From positions 55,297,486 through 55,361,485 of the forward strand of contig CM034533.1 in the NCBI GenBank assembly GCA_020002185.1: a stretch of 64,000 bases of DNA. Direction: 5' to 3'. The first letter of the stretch is position 1; every line of letters begins with the position of its first letter. Below the pieces are notes generated by a model, which was not told the DNA's origin, ran no database searches, and saw only the letters and a list, made by a program, of their open reading frames with translations. Both the position numbers and the translations under genes were made by a program. Below are positions 1-9,369 of the stretch, piece after piece. Source of the DNA: Paraescarpia echinospica. Lineage: Eukaryota > Annelida > Polychaeta > Sabellida > Siboglinidae.

Positions 1-330
1 AAACTGAAGAGGACAGGTGATAGCAGACAGCCCTGCTTCTCCTATTTTCACTTTGAACCATTCTGTAATTTGACCAGTACACTTTCAACATTCTTATACA
101 TGGCTTCAATCAATGATGTCATGTTGGGCTCCACCCCCAATAGATCTTAACATTTTCCATATTGCACCTCGCCAACTGGTATCAAATACGTCCTTAAAAG
201 TCCACAAAATTTAAATGCAATGGGACACGGCATTCATTTGCCTTTTCTGGCACACTTTGAAGATAGCATGTATTGTTCCTCTGTTTTTCCTGAAAAAGAA
301 AAAAACAACAGGACAGTTACTGTAACGTTC
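1..330 (-). pseudogene. LINE reverse-transcriptase fragment (RTE-like)
   Basis: Read on the minus strand, this stretch gives degenerate reverse-transcriptase sequence of a non-LTR retrotransposon: a TEEQ-type segment, then FKDVFDTSWRG (the palm region that normally reads DFKKAFD..), then QGCLLSPVLF, which matches the conserved RQGCxLSPxLF block. At least three in-frame stops and a frame change break it, so it is a dead fragment. It runs off the left edge of the window. Subclass is a guess from motif style. Confidence 0.6.
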
Positions 331-777
331 CATAGTTTCTTGACAGATCTGAACGCAGCAGAGGAGCAATAGTTCCATCCTGCTAGAGACATATCCTTGG
401 CAGAGTATTGAACACATAGTACAGACCTATGGCTCATGGTGTTTGACTTCCATATTAAATCGCACATGATGCAACTGTGATGTATTAGGAGGCAGCACCA
501 GCTGTTCAATTTGTATTTAGAAATCGGCTGACATTACCCACAGGCGATCCAAACAAAGTTACACACAAAAATCTAAATAATGTAATTGAACACCAATTTC
601 TACATGGGATGGGACTGAGTGTTATAGATCTCTACCCTAACTGAATGACATTCTAATGTCAGCAGCCAAAGTGTCAGCCAGGTGAACCGGGCCAGCGGGC
701 AAGAAGCTCTACTGTTGATACCGCGCGCTCTCCCCGTGTACATAGTCACACTGCAGGATAGGAGGCATGCCCACTAA

Positions 778-862
778 GTGCGTGTGTGCGTGCGTGCGTG
801 CGTGCATGTGCGTGCCTATGTGTGTGCGGGGGGTGTATGATGTGTGTGTGTGTTTGTGTGCC
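778..862. repeat. TG/TGCG-rich simple repeat
   Basis: A run of GTGTGTGCG and TGCGTGCG-type units lies immediately left of the tandem duplication. Bases 331-777 between the LINE fragment and this tract hold nothing I can assign. Confidence 0.8.
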
Positions 863-890
863 AGTATGTGTTAACGTGTCATCGAGTTTG

Positions 891-1380
891 GCTCGCTTTG
901 TCGTTGTCTGCACTTAAACATTTCAACTAACACAGTGTTGTTGTACTCTACTGCCATGATGCTCGCTTTGTCGTTGTCTGCACTTAAACATTTCAACTAA
1001 CACAGTGTTGTTGTACTCTACTGCCATGATGCTCGCTTTGTCGTTGTCTGCACTTAAACATTTCAACTAACACAGTGTTGTTGTACTCTACTGCCATGAT
1101 GCTCGCTTTGTCGTTGTCTGCACTTAAACATTTCAACTAACACAGTGTTGTTGTACTCTACTGCCATGATGCTCGCTTTGTTGTTGTCTGCACTTAAACA
1201 TTTCAACTAACACAGTGTTGTTGTACTCTACTGCCATGATGCTCGCTTTGTCGTTGTCTGCACTTAAACATTTCAACTAACACAGTGTTGTTGTACTCTA
1301 CTGCCATGATGCTCGCTTTGTTGTTGTCTGCACTTAAACATTTCAACTAACACAATGTTGTTGTACTCTACTGCCATGAT
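891..1380. repeat. 70-bp minisatellite, 7 units (copy A)
   Basis: Seven units of 70 bp begin with GCTCGCTTTG at 891, 961, 1031, 1101, 1171, 1241 and 1311. They differ by rare single-base changes such as TCGTTG to TTGTTG. An eighth partial unit begins at 1381 and diverges after GCTCACTTTG. Confidence 0.95.
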
Positions 1381-2319
1381 GCTCACTTTGTATGAAATGT
1401 CTTTTTGTCTTTCTTCAAAATAACATTTCATTAACATTTGATTAATATAACATTTCATTAACAGTTGACTAATGTAACAGTTCATTAACATTTCTACTGA
1501 ATACCATCTCGCTTCCGACTACTAATGAACCGTCATGCATACTGACTAAAATCCACACGTAACACTAAAAGGAACTCCCATCGAATCTGGCTCTGATGAC
1601 ACTGTTGATGACCTGTTTTTGACATTCAGGCCGCAACAAAGATTCAGTCGCGCTACCGCGGTTACCGAACCCGGAACAATATCCAAAGGGAGGCTATTGT
1701 GGGAGAAGCAGAGGAAGATGACACAAACACAGTGGTGGGTTCTGGGAGATTTTGATGTTGTGTCTCGCTGCATTCTGGGAAGGTCCCATCGAGGCATGCC
1801 ATGATCTACATGCTAGTGAATGTCGTCTGTGCCATGGAGGCTGTGTAAAGGCCAACTGTGCCCTTCAAAGACAATGTCAAAGGCCACCTCACCTTATGAT
1901 ATTGGACCGGTTTTTACAAAATATTCATACCTTATGCAGGGACTTGTGTTAGTTACTTATGTATTACATGGGCATTTAACAAAGGTTACACAATGGGAAA
2001 CAATTGTAGTAAATACACATATCAATGCGAACAGTTGTTATTAGCTATGAACTACCTGCGTGAAGGTTCATATGGTACGAACGCTTCATGAAACTGGCCC
2101 CATGTCCAACGAAGCACTACATCGCTGGAGATTCAACCCAATATATAGCTCTGTGGATGAGCAGTTCGTGCTGTAGAAGACCTTCCAAGTTTGGTCTCGT
2201 TCAGTTGCTACGATGTGTCCTTTCTTTTGTCCAAAACTTCAGGTACACTGCAGCTTATTCCAGAATTTTTTTTAATTAGGCAGTCTGTTCATTCTTGTTT
2301 ATTTATTAATTAATGTAAT

Positions 2320-2720
2320 CTTCTTAAGACTATACTAACTGTGTTGAAGGTATACTGCCCGCCAAATTATATTTTACCAAAAATTTCGCAATTTGGAAGG
2401 TTCGACCCTGGAGCATGTTCAAATAGTAAACAGAACATCCAGTTTCAAAACAAACTTTATTTGCAATACGGCTGAATCGGGCTGAGTTAAATGCTATACC
2501 TTTTGATGTTCAACAATGTCCCATTCTCCCATGTTCAACACAGCAGACATCCCGTTACAAATTACTATGCCCACTAATTCCGGGTAGAGGAACTGACTGT
2601 CACCCTGTCCAGCTGAACTTGTCCTAAAGAGAATTGCCAGATGTGGTCTGGTAATATGTATCAAGACCAAATCCATTTTCCCAGCTTCTATCGGGGTTAA
2701 AAACGGGCGTAACATGGAAG
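2320..2720. repeat. Dispersed repeat (copy in duplication A)
   Basis: The stretch from CTTAAGACTATACTAACTG through the GCTGAATCGGGCTGAGTTA block to TTCAACAATGTC matches 57300-57530 in the opposite orientation, and matches duplication B at about 4762-5165. A family present at distant sites in both orientations suggests an old interspersed element. I recognise no coding domain in it. Confidence 0.65.
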
Positions 2721-2722
2721 TA

Positions 2723-3058
2723 TGACTCCGTTATGCTCTAGGTTGTGGTTATTAGTGGTTTGACTTTACATGACTCCTTTAAGCTCTAGGTTGTGGTCAT
2801 TAGTGTTTTAACTTTACATTACTCCTTTAGACTCTAGGTTGTGGTTATTAGTGGTTTGACTTTACATGACTCCTTTAGGCTCTAGGTTGTGGTTATTAGT
2901 GGTTTGACTTTACATGACTCCTTTAGGCTGTAGGTTGTGGTTATTATTGGTTTGACTTTACATGACTCCTTTAGGCTCTAAGCTGTGGTTATTAGTGGTT
3001 TGACTTTACAAGACTCCTTTAGGCTTTAGGTTGTGGTTATTAGTGGTTTGACTTTACA
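2723..3058. repeat. 48-bp minisatellite, 7 units (copy A)
   Basis: Seven units of 48 bp carry the core GGTTGTGGTTATTAGTGG followed by TTTGACTTTACATGACTCC. A short TCTG-rich tract follows at about 3069-3100. Confidence 0.9.
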
Positions 3059-3192
3059 TCATTCTGGGCATGTCTGTCTGTCTGTCTGTTTGGCTGTGTG
3101 TATGTCTGTCTGACACCAGCTGCAGGGGGCCATTCCATGTAGGATAAGGAGCTGTTTGTGTGCCAGTATGTTTTAACGTGTCATCGAGTTTG

Positions 3193-3822
3193 GCTCGCTT
3201 TGTCGTTGTCTGCACTTAAACATTTCAACTAACACAGTGTTGTTGTACTCTACTGCCATGATGCTCGCTTTGTCGTTGTCTGCACTTAAACATTTCAACT
3301 AACACAGTGTTGTTGTACTCTACTGCCATGATGCTCGCTTTGTCGTTGTCTGCACTTAAACATTTCAACTAACACAGTGTTGTTGTACTCTACTGCCATG
3401 ATGCTCGCTTTGTTGTTGTCTGCACTTAAACATTTCAACTAACACAGTGTTGTTGTACTCTACTGCCATGATGCTCGCTTTGTCGTTGTCTGCACTTAAA
3501 CATTTCAACTAACACAGTGTTGTTGTACTCTACTGCCATGATGCTCGCTTTGTCGTTGTCTGCACTTAAACATTTCAACTAACACAGTGTTGTTGTACTC
3601 TACTGCCATTATGCTCGCTTTGTTGTTGTCTGCACTTAAACATTTCAACTAACACAGTGTTGTTGCGCTCTACTGCCATGATGCTCGCTTTGTCGTTGCC
3701 TGCACTTAAACATTTCAACTAACACAGTGTTGTTGCGCTCTACTGCCATGATGCTCGCTTTGTCGTTGTCTGCACTTAAACATTTCAACTAACACAATGT
3801 TGTTGTACTCTACTGCCATGAT
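3193..3822. repeat. 70-bp minisatellite, 9 units (copy B)
   Basis: Nine units of the same 70-bp repeat as at 891-1380, starting every 70 bp from 3193. The last two full units carry GTTGCGCTC in place of GTTGTACTC, a variant absent from copy A. Confidence 0.95.
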
Positions 3823-4761
3823 GCTCGCTTTGTATGAAATGTCTTTTTGTCTTTCTTCAAAATAACATTTCATTAACATTTGATTAATATAACATTTCAT
3901 TAACAGTTGATTAATGTAACAGTTCATTAACATTTCTACTGAATACCATCTCGCTTCCGACTACTAATGAACCGTCATGCATACTGACTAAAATCCACAT
4001 GTAACACTAAAAGGAACTCCCATCAAATCTAGCTCTGATGACACTGTTGATGACCTGTTTTTGACATTCAGGCCGCAACAAAGATTCAGTCGCGCTACCG
4101 CGGTTACCGAACCCGGAAGAATATCCAAAGGGAGGCTATTGTGGGAGAAGCAGAGGAAGATGACACAAACACAGTGGTGGGTTCTGGGAGATTTTGATGT
4201 TGTGTCTCGCTGCATTCTGGGAAGGTCCCATCGAGGCATGCCATGATCTACATGCTAGTGAATGTCGTCTGTGCCATGGAGGCTGTGTAAAGGCCAACTG
4301 TGCCCTTCAAAGACAATGTCAAAGGCCACCTCACCTTATGATATTGGACCAGTTTTACAAAATATTCATACCTTATGCAGGGACTTGTGTTAGTTACTTA
4401 TGTATTACATGGGCATTTAACAAAGGTTACACAATGGGAAACAATTGTAGTAAATACACATATCAATGCGAACAGTTGTTATTAGCTATGAACTACCTGC
4501 GTGAAGGTTCATATGGTACGAACGCTTCATGAAACTGGCCCCATGTCCAACGAAGCACTACATCGCTGGAGATTCAACCCAATATATAGCTCTGTGGATG
4601 AGCAGTTCGTGCTGTAGAAGACCTTCCAAGTTTGGTCTCGTTCAGTTGCTACGATGTGTCCTTTCTTTTGTCCAAAACTTCAGGTACACTGCAGCTTATT
4701 CCAGAATTTTTTTTAATTAGGCAGTCTGTTCATTCTTGTTTATTTATTAATTAATGTAATC

Positions 4762-5165
4762 TTCTTAAGACTATACTAACTGTGTTGAAGGTATACTGCC
4801 CGCCAAATTATGTTTAACAAAAAATTTAGCAATTTGGAAGGTTCGACCCCGGAGCATGTTCAAATAGTAAACAGAACATCCAGTTTCAAAACAAACTTTA
4901 TTTGCAATACGGCTGAATCGGGCTGAGTTAAATGCTATACCTTTTGATGTTCAACAATGTCCCATTCTCCCATGTTCAACACAGCAGACATCCCGTTACA
5001 AATTACTATGCCCACTAATTCCGGGTAGAGGAACTGACTGTCACCCTGTCCAGCTGAACTTGTCCTAAAGAGAATTGCCAGATGTGGTCTGGTAATATGT
5101 ATCAAGACCAAATCCATTTTCCCAGCTTCTATCGGGGTTAAAAACGGGCGTAACATGGAAGTATG
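4762..5165. repeat. Dispersed repeat (copy in duplication B)
   Basis: Counterpart of 2320-2720 inside the second duplicate; also related to 57300-57530 in inverse orientation. Confidence 0.65.
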
Positions 5166-5450
5166 ACTCCGTTATGCTCTAGGTTGTGGTTATTAGTGGT
5201 TTGACTTTACATGACTCCTTTAAGCTCTAGGTTGTGGTCATTAGTGGTTTAACTTTACATTACTCCTTTAGGCTCTAGGTTGTGGTTATTAGTGGTTTGA
5301 CTTTACATGACTCCCTTAGGCTGTAGGTTGTGGTTATTATTGGTTTGACTTTACATGACTCCTTTAGGCTCTAAGCTGTGGTTATTAGTGGTTTGACTTT
5401 ACAAGACTCCTTTAGGCTTTAGGTTGTGGTTATTAGTGGTTTGACTTTAC
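5163..5450. repeat. 48-bp minisatellite, 6 units (copy B)
   Basis: Six units of the 48-bp repeat seen seven times at 2723-3058, with the same GGTTGTGGTTATTAGTGG core. Confidence 0.9.
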
Positions 5451-5753
5451 ATCATTCTGGGCATGTCTGTCTGTCTGTCTGTTTGGCTGTGTGTATGTCT
5501 GTCTGACACCAGCTGCAGGGGGCCATTCCATGTAGGATAAGGAGCTGATAAGAAAAATCCATCATTAAATAAAATGTGCTATTAAGTTTAAGGAGTTCTT
5601 TCAAAATGCAAAAATCTGCTGGTGTATTACTGAGGGCAGTATTACTGAGGGCAGTATTTCTATGACACTCTAACAAAGAATTATTCTGGTGGCAAATCGT
5701 GGAGTTGACAGTTTTCAGTTATATATACAAGGTCACCGTTATAAGGAACGAAA

Positions 5754-6160
5754 TTGATTTTAATATATATTTATGACAGAAAGATCCTTGGAAGAATTGT
5801 GAAAAGAGCCCAGAAAATCGTAGGCAACAGCCTAACATCAGTGGACGATATCTGCGCTGGAATTGTCCTGACTAAAGCAAAATCAGTTATGAAAGACAAA
5901 GATCACCCACTGTCCAAGTGTTTCAAGTTCCTGCCATCGGGAAGGCGACTGCATGCCTACAAGACAAGAACGAGCTGAATGAGGTGGTCCTATGTGCCAA
6001 CGGCCATAGCATCCATTAACTCTTGAGATAATCTGAGTGAAACAATATTAAATAAATTATGATTTGTGTGATGTGATGTTTTGTATCAAATTGCCCATGA
6101 AGTGTACACCAAATTCCTTGTAAAGGCATAATAAACTATCTTATCTTATTTTAAAGAGCA
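5754..6160 (+). pseudogene. LINE 3' end (C-terminal fragment plus tail)
   Basis: The plus strand encodes a short C-terminal LINE segment with GRIVKRAQKIVG, DHPLSKCFKFLPSGRR and KTRTS, matching the conserved end of non-LTR retrotransposon polyproteins (the LLPSGRRYR..RTSR region). A stop follows at about 5976. The non-coding tail ends in AATAAACTATCTTATCTTAT, a (TATCT)n-type tail seen in L2/Rex-like LINEs. The copy is 5'-truncated. Nothing else is seen up to the first exon at 7083 apart from a small duplication at 6836. Confidence 0.7.
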
Positions 6161-6835
6161 AAATCGGCTGATGAGTTCACCAGTATGTTCATGAAATGTT
6201 CCCTGACACCTGAAACTCTCATGGGATCACCGCACAGTTCAACTGAGTCCTGTTTATCTTATCTATGCCTGTTTCTAATCTCATACTTACACTCTCATTC
6301 CTACAAGACATCTACTAATCCACACCAGCAATGCATGTACCCAACAGATGAGCAGTTCAACGGAAGCTATTTCGTTGTGTATCAAGTATGAAACTAAGTA
6401 ATTGATCGACTACAATTTCGGGTTTGAGCTTTTTAAAGGCACACCTTGCATTGCAGGAATCCATTTTATGATGAAAGGGTGTGTATAGTTTCCATTGTTC
6501 TCTACATAGAGGCGATGTGCAAGATAATCTCTCAGACGGCATCTCAGATAAAATGCTGAAATTTGATTGCAGGTCACGCTACATTTTTTGCAAGTAAATA
6601 AATTATAGAATGTTATACAAATGGACAATTGTTCTAACTGAAAGATTATGTGTTAATTGTTACTAGCGGCATATACAGTACGTCGCAGTTGTGGCATCAG
6701 GGGGTCAAGGCTCGGATTTTCAGAAACATTGTTGACTAGTACGTTCAGGCAACATTCTAATTCTATTAGGTGATGTAATTCGCATCTGTATGTTGCAGCA
6801 ACTAAAAGTTGCAATGGTTGGATTAGGCTGCGACA

Positions 6836-6895
6836 TGCTGGTGAAACAGTACACTTCACACCAGATGCTGGTGAAACAGTACACTTCACACCAGA
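6836..6895. repeat. 30-bp perfect tandem duplication
   Basis: ATGCTGGTGAAACAGTACAC plus TTCACACCAG occurs twice in direct succession with no mismatch. It lies upstream of the first recognised IQ exon and is probably intronic. Confidence 0.9.
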
Positions 6896-7082
6896 CATTG
6901 ACTGAATTTAATAGTGTACTTCTTGTAACAGGTTTCTTTACATATATGTTAGTTATTCTTGATAACCACATCATGGCATTGACCTGTTATACTTTTACTA
7001 ATCACGCGGTCTTTTGACAAATTACTTATTTAGCAAGATGGCTACAAGTTACAAGTGTATTTGCATTTTATGTCCTTTTTAG

Positions 7083-7175
7083 GAGAGAGAAAAGGCGTCC
7101 GTAAAGATCCAGGCGAATTACCGTGGCTACAAAACAAGAAAAAGTTTAAAACAACTTCAGGATGATGCAGAGAAG
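7083..7175 (+). CDS. IQ exon 1 (31 codons)
   Basis: The exon lies between the acceptor TCCTTTTTAG and the donor GAGAAG|GTAACA. It begins and ends in phase 0 and encodes an IQ motif with core IQxxYRGYxxRK, preceded by EREKASVK and followed by a polar helix (LKQLQDDAEK). Confidence 0.75.
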
Positions 7176-9369
7176 GTAACAGGAATTGAGATGCATGTTG
7201 TTAAAATAACAATTTCGTGTTTCATTCACTGTCATGTGCTTCTTTGGCTCTCTTGAATAATGTTACTGTTTATACCAGGAGTATGAATGATTTGGAACAC
7301 TAATTGGCAGCATCGAACACTCTAGGTATCATGTCATTTTCTTCTTCTACAATACCCTATGTGATGTACGGAAGTTTGCGAAATCTGTTGTGCATCATCC
7401 CACTTGCTGTCTTTTTCGATCTTGATTGTGTGGACCATACGTGCTTCCAACATCAAAGAGCTACAGCATTAACATTTGAGTGCAATTGTCGAAACATGAG
7501 AACGCAATGGTAAGATTACAGAGCACTGAACAGGAAGTATCCATATAATCCATGCTGTTTCTTACTCCTCTTCAGGAGCAGAACGAGGCGGCCGTGAAGA
7601 TCCAGGCTCGTTACCGTGGTTACAAGACACGGAGAGAGGTGCGGCAGGATGCGAAGAAGGTAAACTGGTGACTTAGATATGCAGCGAAGCATGCGCTTGG
7701 GCCAGCTTAGTAGAGACGTCTTGCAAACAGTGCTGGCTTTAGTACATGTTGTATTTGCCAGGTGCCTTTGTGCTTCTGCAGTTGGGCGTGGCTTAGATGT
7801 GTTAGGCAGCTGGATGTTAGTTCCCAGGGAAGCTCACCCCTGCTCTCTGATGATGTCATCCTGTGTGTGCTTGTTCTGTTTAGTCATTTGGCTGCAATCC
7901 TGCATCATTTGTCTGTCAGCTATTTGATTGACTTGTGCAGATATCAATCTTGCGATGAATGTTTAAAGGTCAGTGGAACAATAAAAAAATTCTAGGTACA
8001 TGTGGCAATGTTTGACAAAGGGGCACCATTAAACATAATTATAATCAGTAGTTTTTATTCTGAAATTAGTGTTAGTACACAAGAAGCACTTTGAGTAGGT
8101 GCTAGTTGCTAATGTCGCAAAGTGGATTCTTGAAATACGTTAATGTAATTTACACCAATCGTAGAAGACATCTGGAGTAACTACAAGAGTAGCACAATCT
8201 GACTGGATTTGGCTGAAAGTACGGAAACTCACAAACTGGTCTTTTTATTTCTGTACATGTGAGAGTCTCTTGTAAGGGTAAAACAACAACTGCAGATTCT
8301 TAGAAGAAATAATTATCTAAGTTTCACAAGTTTGATCAGTTGTAAAACAAATGGTTCCAGTTACCTTTAAGCACTGCTTTCTGCCTAAGTAATGTGCTCA
8401 ATCGTTTACAACCTTGTGCTTGCTGAGTCCTACTTCTGACACCATTTATGAAACTCACTTCTGACACCAATGGTGAATCCCACTTCTGACCCCAATTGTG
8501 AATCCCACTTCTGACACCAATGGTGAATCACATCTGTGACCATTTGTGAATGTGTAGCTAGCTGACTTGCTGATGCTTTCTGCTTTACTATTGCTTTGCT
8601 TTTATTTTGTTTGGCCACTTCACCACAGCCTGCCTTGACTGCTGACACTGAAGTCACTGAGGAACAAAACGAAACGGTAGAGGTTCAAGAAGATGACACA
8701 ACCACAGAGAGCACTGTCAATGAGGAAACTGTCAAAATGGTTGAAGAAACTGAGAGCCCAGATGAAGCAGCCGATGGTAGCAATAAAAATTCACCCAAAA
8801 CTAATGCAGACGAAGAAGTACCAAGTGAAGTTGTTAAGAGTGATGGTGTTGCTAATAGCAATGAGGACAACGCAGACAAAGTTGATGAGGCAGAAGAAAT
8901 TCCAAGTGATGTGGCTAATGGTGACAGTGTTGCTAATATCAATGAGGAAAACACAGAGAAAATTGATGCAGCTGATGAAATTCCAATTGTTGATGGTGAT
9001 GCTAATGCTAATGGCAACAAGGACAATGAAGAGAAAACTGATTTAGCAGAAGAAATTCCAAGTGATGTCAGTGATGATGCTGTTGCCAGTAGCAGTGAGG
9101 AAAATACAGAAAAAACTGAGGCAGCAGAAGATATTCCAAGTGATGTCAATGCTGATGAGGAAAATGAAAATGCTGAAAAAACCGATGCAGCGGAAGAAAT
9201 TCCAAGTGATAACGTAAACAAAACTGGCACAGGAGACGAAAATCCAGACAATGCCAGCAACAAAGCAGATATTGCCAATGATGCAGACAGATCTGATGCT
9301 GCAAATACTGGAGAAACAACTGTAGCCAATAATGATGGGGAAAATGCAGAGAAAACTGATGCTGCTTGA
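7083..9369 (+). CDS. IQ-motif protein with acidic repetitive tail, 3' part of gene (three exons)
   Basis: Three exons join in one frame: 7083-7175, 7576-7659 and 8629-9369, all phase 0. They encode about 305 residues and end in TGA. Each of the first two exons carries one IQ motif (VKIQANYRGYKTRK and VKIQARYRGYKTRR), which in known proteins binds calmodulin or a related EF-hand light chain. The third exon encodes about 246 residues rich in Glu, Asp, Asn and Ala with degenerate repeats around EKTDAAEEIPSD. The 5' exons, and any N-terminal domain, were not found between 5.5 and 7.1 kb. A neuromodulin- or Sp17-like architecture is possible because both combine IQ motifs with acidic sequence, but nothing here proves it. 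Confidence 0.7.
7576..7659 (+). CDS. IQ exon 2 (28 codons)
   Basis: The exon lies between the acceptor CTCCTCTTCAG and the donor AAGAAG|GTAAAC, phase 0 at both ends. It encodes EQNEAAVKIQARYRGYKTRR and a short charged tail. It resembles the 7083 exon closely enough to suggest exon duplication. Confidence 0.8.
8433..8555. repeat. 25-bp minisatellite, about 4.5 units
   Basis: Units of 25 bp share CTTCTGACACCAATGGTGAA plus TCCCA and start at 8433, 8458, 8483 and 8508, with a degraded fifth. The array lies in the intron just upstream of the last IQ-gene exon. Its CCCACTTCTGACACCA core recurs in the 54-bp array at 50703-50975. Confidence 0.85.
8629..9369 (+). CDS. Acidic tail exon, terminal (246 codons plus stop)
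   Basis: The acceptor is GGCCACTTCACCACAG and the frame stays open to TGA at 9367-9369. The open frame extends upstream of the acceptor, but the in-phase join from the IQ exon favours 8629 over the ATG at 8596. The product is very acidic, low in hydrophobic residues and has about five repeats ending in AEEIPSDV or similar, so it is probably disordered. The open antisense frame across this exon follows from its codon bias and is not counted as a gene. Confidence 0.75.
   Translation, partial: PALTADTEVTEEQNETVEVQEDDTTTESTVNEETVKMVEETESPDEAADGSNKNSPKTNADEEVPSEVVKSDGVANSNEDNADKVDEAEEIPSDVANGDSVANINEENTEKIDAADEIPIVDGDANANGNKDNEEKTDLAEEIPSDVSDDAVASSSEENTEKTEAAEDIPSDVNADEENENAEKTDAAEEIPSDNVNKTGTGDENPDNASNKADIANDADRSDAANTGETTVANNDGENAEKTDAA

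Larger units (their letters stand above)
853..3154. repeat. 2.3-kb tandem segmental duplication, copy A
   Basis: This block is repeated directly and immediately by 3155-5547. Both copies start at TTTGTGTGCCAGTATG and end at AGGATAAGGAGCTG. Alignment by eye is close to identical outside the arrays. The length difference (2302 against 2393 bp) is explained almost fully by array copy number: seven against nine units of a 70-bp repeat, and seven against six units of a 48-bp repeat. Short open frames inside show no protein family I recognise, so I read the block as non-coding. Confidence 0.9.
3155..5547. repeat. 2.3-kb tandem segmental duplication, copy B
   Basis: Direct copy of 853-3154, joined without spacer. 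Scattered single-base differences exist, for example GGACCGGTTTTTAC against GGACCAGTTTTAC near 4350 and an altered TGTTTAACAAAAAA near 4810. Array copy numbers differ between copies, which shows the arrays changed after the duplication. Confidence 0.9.

Noticed and set aside
1619..4720. Pairs of similar short open frames in the two duplicates
   Set aside because: They recur only because the DNA is duplicated; there is no recognised domain, and indels between copies break or extend frames at random.
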